From Caldisericota bacterium (lineage in GTDB: Bacteria > Caldisericota > Caldisericia > Cryosericales > Cryosericaceae), in assembly GCA_026390285.1 (NCBI GenBank), contig JAPLGH010000106.1, positions 1 through 15,936 on the forward strand: a stretch of DNA of 15,936 nucleotides. The letters run 5' to 3'. The stretch's first letter is position 1, and every line of letters starts with the position of its first letter. The notes beneath the pieces are model-generated. The model worked only from the letters and a program-made list of their open reading frames with translations. It did not search any database and was not told the DNA's origin. Shown here piece after piece: positions 12,614 to 15,936 of the stretch. The position numbers and the translations under genes are program-made.

Positions 12614-13975
12614 ATGAACATTGAGATCTTCAACATGCGCAATCCGTGGCGTACCGGTCGTCCATTCGAGCGTTCATGGCTTCCACGCCGTGAGTTGGAA
12701 ACGCTTGCCGGCTGGATGGACAACCCGTACGTTGTCGTCGTCACCGGGGCGCGGCAGGCTGGCAAGACGACACTGCTGTCCATGCTCGTCCAGCGGCTGC
12801 TTGCAAATGGCGTGCCCCCCGCCGACATCTTCTACTTCAGTGTGGACGACCCTGGAGCAGCCGAGCTCATCAACAACCCGGGAGACCTCCTGCGATTCCT
12901 GCATGATACCAAGAGTGGCCCGCGCGCCTACATCCTCATCGACGAAGTCCAGCGCCTGCCGAACCCCGGTCTGGCCCTGAAGGTCCTGTACGATCTAGAC
13001 TCCGGCATCAAGCTCATCGTGTCCGGCTCATCGTCGCTGGAGATCCGCAGCACCACGCGCGAGCACCTGGTTGGCCGATCACGCGAGCTCATTCTGTATC
13101 CACTGTCGTTCAGCGACATCGTCCGACAGAACATCCCGGCAGCCAGCAGAAGTGACAGCGATTTTGCTGCATTTCACCGACTGTACGGCGATGCACTTGT
13201 GCCCCTGTTTGTCGACTTTGCCATCTGGGGTGGCTACCCTGCCATCGTCACAGCTCCATCTGCAGCCGAGCGCACCGAACAACTGCGCCAGATCTACGAC
13301 ACGTACGTCACCCGCGACGTGTCCCAGTTCCTGCGCGTCGGTCGTCCCGATGTGTACAACCGGCTCGTCAGGACACTTGCACTGCAGGTCGGGAGTCAGA
13401 TGACCTGGGAGGGACTGGCCAACGAGGTTCAGTCGTCGTCTGAGACCGTTCGTCACTACGTCGCTATGCTGCAGGGGACGTATGTGTGCGAGCTGGCCAT
13501 GCCGTTCTCGAGCAACAAGCTGACCGGTCTGCACAAGACGCCCAAGGCGTACTTCGTGGACTGTGGCATAAGGAACAGCGCGGTGCCCAGTCTTGCCGCC
13601 CTCGACAGCCGAACCGACCGAGGTCATGTCGTGGAGCAGGTCGTGTTCCAGGAGCTCCTCAAGGTCCTGCCTGTGACAGACGAACTGCATTACTGGCGTA
13701 CCAAGGGGACCGCGGAGGAGGTCGACTTCGTTGTGACGCGCGGTGACCGCATCCTGCCCATCGAGGTCAAGGACACTCATTTCAGCGAGCCCAGCCCCCC
13801 GGGCGGCCTCGCGCGGCTGGTCGCAGACACCCATCCTCGTCACGCAGTCGTCGTGACGCGCGACTTCGTCGCACAGCGTACCGTCGGCACAACCGCTGTA
13901 CACTTTGTCCCCGAGGGGACCTTCCTGGCACGCCGCGACACCCTCATGCAGCTCCTGGACGACGCCCTCGGCTGA
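12614..13975 (+). CDS. AAA ATPase of the AAA_14/DUF4143 family
   Basis: This 453-residue protein has an N-terminal P-loop ATPase: Walker A GARQAGKTT (45-53), Walker B AYILIDEVQRLP (106-117), and L-I-V-S-G-S-S-S-L-E-I-R (134-145) as the sensor strand. A linker with a winged-helix look (about 262-290) follows. The C-terminal DUF4143-type domain contains L-H-Y-W-R-T (358-363), E-V-D-F-V-V (369-374) and L-P-I-E-V-K (381-386), the D...E-x-K arrangement of a PD-(D/E)xK nuclease-like fold. Family members are abundant in accessory regions but poorly characterised. ATG 12614 is preferred over ATG 12578 because the latter lies within the promoter spacer and before the binding site GGAGG. It stands alone, with its own operator, between two toxin-antitoxin pairs. 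Confidence 0.87.
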   Translation: MNIEIFNMRNPWRTGRPFERSWLPRRELETLAGWMDNPYVVVVTGARQAGKTTLLSMLVQRLLANGVPPADIFYFSVDDPGAAELINNPGDLLRFLHDTKSGPRAYILIDEVQRLPNPGLALKVLYDLDSGIKLIVSGSSSLEIRSTTREHLVGRSRELILYPLSFSDIVRQNIPAASRSDSDFAAFHRLYGDALVPLFVDFAIWGGYPAIVTAPSAAERTEQLRQIYDTYVTRDVSQFLRVGRPDVYNRLVRTLALQVGSQMTWEGLANEVQSSSETVRHYVAMLQGTYVCELAMPFSSNKLTGLHKTPKAYFVDCGIRNSAVPSLAALDSRTDRGHVVEQVVFQELLKVLPVTDELHYWRTKGTAEEVDFVVTRGDRILPIEVKDTHFSEPSPPGGLARLVADTHPRHAVVVTRDFVAQRTVGTTAVHFVPEGTFLARRDTLMQLLDDALG

Positions 13976-13984
13976 CCGACGTAC

Positions 13985-14019
13985 TGTAACACTCTCGGGA
14001 CGGTTCCAAGAGTGTTACA
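13985..14019. terminator. Inverted repeat after the ATPase gene, possible terminator
   Basis: Perfect 11-bp arms, TGTAACACTCT (13985-13995) and AGAGTGTTACA (14009-14019), flank a 13-nt loop beginning 9 bp after the ATPase stop. The position fits a terminator, but there is no U-tract. The TGTTACA ends also occur in the tandem repeat region near 10471-10499, so a mobile-element remnant is an alternative. Confidence 0.5.
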
Positions 14020-14044
14020 CGTCAACGAATCGTATGCGTGCAGG

Positions 14045-14068
14045 CGGGGATCCAGTCCTTCCTTTCCA
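14045..14068. repeat. Partial relative of the 10392-10430 dispersed repeat
   Basis: The stretch CGGGGATCCAG...CTTCC-TTTCCA aligns by eye with CCGGAATCCAGCC-TTTC-TTCCA at 10411-10431. The CGTCATTCCCG half is missing. It lies between the ATPase module and the second AbiE pair. Confidence 0.4.
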
Positions 14069-14083
14069 CTGAGTCTCTATGTA

Positions 14084-14093
14084 CCAGCTGACC
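14084..14093 (+). repeat. Module-boundary box CCAGCTGACC, copy 3
   Basis: Upstream of the second AbiE promoter. It is followed by ACATGTCGA, nearly as in copy 2, and then by ATTTCTG, as after copy 1, so it links both other copies. Confidence 0.6.
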
Positions 14094-14116
14094 ACATGTC
14101 GATTTCTGCATTTCAC

Positions 14117-14144
14117 TTGCCATAACTATACATTTATGTATAGT
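14117..14144 (+). promoter_or_regulatory. Promoter and overlapping operator of the second AbiE pair
   Basis: TTGCCA (14117-14122, 5 of 6), a 16-bp spacer and TATAGT (14139-14144, 5 of 6) form a good promoter. A perfect inverted repeat ACTATACAT-TT-ATGTATAGT (14125-14144) includes the whole -10 box, fitting autorepression by the AbiEi product. Transcription is expected to start near 14151, which rules out the upstream in-frame ATG 14079 as the start codon. Confidence 0.7.
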
Positions 14145-14177
14145 ATCGGCATGTCAGACGCATACGTGAGGAAGAAC

Positions 14178-14936
14178 ATGACGACACGCGAGGTGCTGGC
14201 ACAACTGCCGTCCATGTTCAGCGTGGACGATGTACGGCGAATTAGCCAGTGGGAGGACTCACGCGTCTGGGTGGAAACCCGCCGGTGGGTTCAGCGTGGC
14301 TGGGCAACCCGCCTACAACGCGGCGTCTACTCGTTGCATGTCATGGGCCGTTCCTACCCTCTCGATCTCGTGGAGGCGCTGCACGTAGCTCAACCGTCCG
14401 CGCTGGCCTATTGGACGGCCCTCGGCTACCACCACCTCACCGAGCAGCTTCCCTCCACCGTGACCATCCAGACGCCAACGCCAGGAAAAACAACACTCAC
14501 TTCCATCAGGGGTCTTCCAGTACGCATTGTCCGCGTGCGGCCGTCGCGCTTCTGGGGCATCACGTCTCTCGCTGCCGAAGACGGTACGATTGCGGTGACG
14601 GCTCCCGAGAAGACCATTCTCGACTGCCTCGACCGTCTCGATCTGTGTGGCGGCATCATCGAGGTCGCCAAGGCAATCAAGACAGGCGGACGTGTCTTAT
14701 CGCCAGCCGCCATGGCGCATGCAGCCCTCCGCTACGACAGTGACGTTGTGCGTCGCCGGCTGCTTGTCCTTGCCCAGCTGCTCGACTGGCATCCATCCTG
14801 GCTGACTGCACGCATCTCCGTCGCTTCGACCGCGGGATATGCATGGTTCGATCCGACTGCCCCACACAAGATCCTGTCGCGCGCCATGCGTCTGTACATC
14901 AATGTCGCCACGGAGGACATCATCAATGCAGAGTAG
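14178..14936 (+). CDS. AbiEi-type antitoxin and autoregulator (second pair)
   Basis: This is a 252-residue type IV antitoxin from a different branch than the first pair. The N-terminal winged helix begins M-F-S-V-D-D-V-R-R (13-21) and ends R-L-Q-R-G-V-Y-S-L (46-54). The family block VTAPEKTILDCLDRLDLCGG (140-159) corresponds to the VTSPERT block of the first antitoxin. The start is chosen at ATG 14178 because GAGG (14168-14171) lies 6 nt upstream. ATG 14151, exactly at the expected transcription start, would give a leaderless 261-residue form and cannot be excluded. The 3' end overlaps the toxin gene by 11 bp. Confidence 0.85.
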   Translation: MTTREVLAQLPSMFSVDDVRRISQWEDSRVWVETRRWVQRGWATRLQRGVYSLHVMGRSYPLDLVEALHVAQPSALAYWTALGYHHLTEQLPSTVTIQTPTPGKTTLTSIRGLPVRIVRVRPSRFWGITSLAAEDGTIAVTAPEKTILDCLDRLDLCGGIIEVAKAIKTGGRVLSPAAMAHAALRYDSDVVRRRLLVLAQLLDWHPSWLTARISVASTAGYAWFDPTAPHKILSRAMRLYINVATEDIINAE

Positions 14937-15723
14937 AGACGAAATCCAGCGAACCGCTCGTCATGAAGGAGTGCCCGCTACCACGATAGAGAAAGACCTG
15001 CTTCTCGACGTCATGCTGGATACGATAGCACGCGCACCATATGGCGCAGGAACCCTGTACTTCAAGGGCGGCACTGCTATTCGCAAGCTCTTCATCCCCG
15101 GCTATCGATACTCGGAAGACCTCGATTTCACTTTTGAGGGGTCATGGAACATGGCGGCGTTGCGACACTGGCTTGCAGACGTGGCGGCCACAATGGAACA
15201 GGCGACTGGCCAACCCACGCGAAGCCTTACTGTGAGCGAGACTCGCAATGTGACCGGTGAAGAAGCACTCGATGCACACCTGATTGTTTCATCGAGATTG
15301 AGTTCGGCATTGACCCAGCGCATCAGGTTTGACATAACTCATTTCGAACACGTTCTTGACTCGGTCGGGGCACCTCTCGACTCCGGAGTTCTGCTCCCAG
15401 CATATTCGCTTGAAGAAATCATCGCGGAGAAGACCCGGTCGCTCTTCCAGCGCGTACGGCCACGCGATCTCTATGACCTGGCCGCTTTGGCCTCACACGT
15501 CAACAGCGCGACCGTGCGCAGGCTGGCAGACCAGAAGATGGCTTTCAAGAATGTCACGCCCTCATGGGATCGCCTTCTTGGTCGCAAGCCCGATTTCTCC
15601 GCCGCATGGCTGGCATCCCTCAAGAAGCTCATGCGTGACGTGCCACCCTTCGAGCAATGCTGGCAGGCTGCCACAGACTACATGGTTACCCTTGGACTCC
15701 TTCCTCCACAAGATACTGAGTGA
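14926..15723 (+). CDS. AbiEii-type nucleotidyltransferase toxin (second pair)
   Basis: This 265-residue nucleotidyltransferase has the compact AbiEii layout: I-E-K-D-L-L-L-D (21-28), LYFKGGTAIRKLF (44-56), R-Y-S-E-D-L-D-F-T-F (61-70) with metal ligands D65/D67, and EEIIAEKTRSLFQRVRPRDLYDL (163-185) with K169, R180, D181 and D184. It shares these motifs with the first toxin but little else and is shorter by 56 residues, so the two pairs were acquired separately rather than duplicated recently. ATG 14926 is chosen because GGAGG (14912-14916) lies 9 nt upstream within the antitoxin gene. The gene looks intact. Confidence 0.87.
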   Translation: MQSRDEIQRTARHEGVPATTIEKDLLLDVMLDTIARAPYGAGTLYFKGGTAIRKLFIPGYRYSEDLDFTFEGSWNMAALRHWLADVAATMEQATGQPTRSLTVSETRNVTGEEALDAHLIVSSRLSSALTQRIRFDITHFEHVLDSVGAPLDSGVLLPAYSLEEIIAEKTRSLFQRVRPRDLYDLAALASHVNSATVRRLADQKMAFKNVTPSWDRLLGRKPDFSAAWLASLKKLMRDVPPFEQCWQAATDYMVTLGLLPPQDTE

Positions 15724-15936
15724 GCTGCTGACTGCTGCCACCAACTGCAGCCGACACCACTGTCCCACAGACACGTTATTTTGACCGTCCAATCCGTCAT
15801 TCCCGCTAGGGCCTATCGAGGAGCCGGGTAATGAATTGATTGCTTTTTCCTGTAGGGAAGGAGGATCAGACGGATCGAGGTGAGAGGCTCCCGTACCCAT
15901 CCGTTCCGCAGGAATCTCCTCGTTGACGAAAAGACA
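15724..15936. other. Intergenic region at the right end of the window
   Basis: No convincing gene is seen. The stretch contains a weak GCTGC/GCAGC hairpin shortly after the toxin stop, the dispersed-repeat motif at 15793-15805 and a GGAAGGAGG purine run near 15856 that is not followed by a usable start codon. Confidence 0.4.
15793..15805. repeat. Dispersed repeat motif TCCGTCATTCCCG (right edge of island)
   Basis: An exact 13-base match, in direct orientation, to 10392-10404. The two copies bracket all three accessory modules. Sequence after the 13-mer is not conserved, so this is either a degenerate copy of the same repeat family or a junction. Confidence 0.55.

Noticed and set aside
14079..14936. 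Longer antitoxin beginning at ATG 14079
   Set aside because: The promoter and operator at 14117-14144 lie inside that extension, and the extra N-terminus is not family-like.

Overview
The window is a gene-dense piece of a bacterial chromosome with moderately high G+C (around 58-60% by eye, not computed). Most genes have strong GGAGG-type ribosome binding sites. The content does not identify a lineage: a FecCD-type ABC importer, a GerMN lipoprotein, NifS/IscU-like proteins, a SerK-like ParB-fold protein beside a CysM-like synthase, CobO, and type IV toxin-antitoxin pairs. I would not name a phylum. No tRNA, rRNA, CRISPR array or intact insertion sequence was seen.

Left part, plus strand (1-6012). 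The window opens inside a FecCD-type permease, followed by its ATPase (323-1036) and a GerMN-domain lipoprotein (1254-1712). A sulfur block follows: cysteine desulfurase (1797-2963), an IscU-like protein that lacks the first ligand cysteine (2970-3356), and a GNAT-like protein of unknown role (3390-4529). A second unit then starts from its own promoter (4548-4575). It reads a 20-codon ORF with two Cys codons whose ATG lies where transcription should start, then alternative RNA hairpins ending in an intrinsic terminator (4671-4697), then a SerK-like serine kinase candidate (4731-5147) overlapping a CysM-like synthase (5125-6012). My interpretation is O-phosphoserine-dependent cysteine synthesis under a cysteine-sensing attenuator. 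A second small ORF with adjacent Cys codons overlaps the ribosome binding site of the desulfurase.

Middle part, minus strand (6025-10350). Two convergent-facing pairs are present: a PaaK/CapK/F390-type adenylate-forming enzyme with a multi-pass acyltransferase (read 8637 to 6025), and a corrinoid adenosyltransferase followed by an EamA exporter (read 10350 to 8893). A strong bidirectional hairpin terminator separates the pairs.

Right part, plus strand (10392-15805). This is an accessory, probably defence or stability, island of three modules: an AbiEi/AbiEii pair, a single DUF4143-type AAA ATPase, and a second, different AbiEi/AbiEii pair. Each module has its own promoter overlapped by inverted repeats that look like autoregulatory operators. 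Each also has the same 10-mer (CCAGCTGACC), in the same orientation, upstream. A 13-bp intergenic-repeat motif (TCCGTCATTCCCG) occurs in direct orientation at both ends of the island. All functional statements come from reading motifs; no database search was run.
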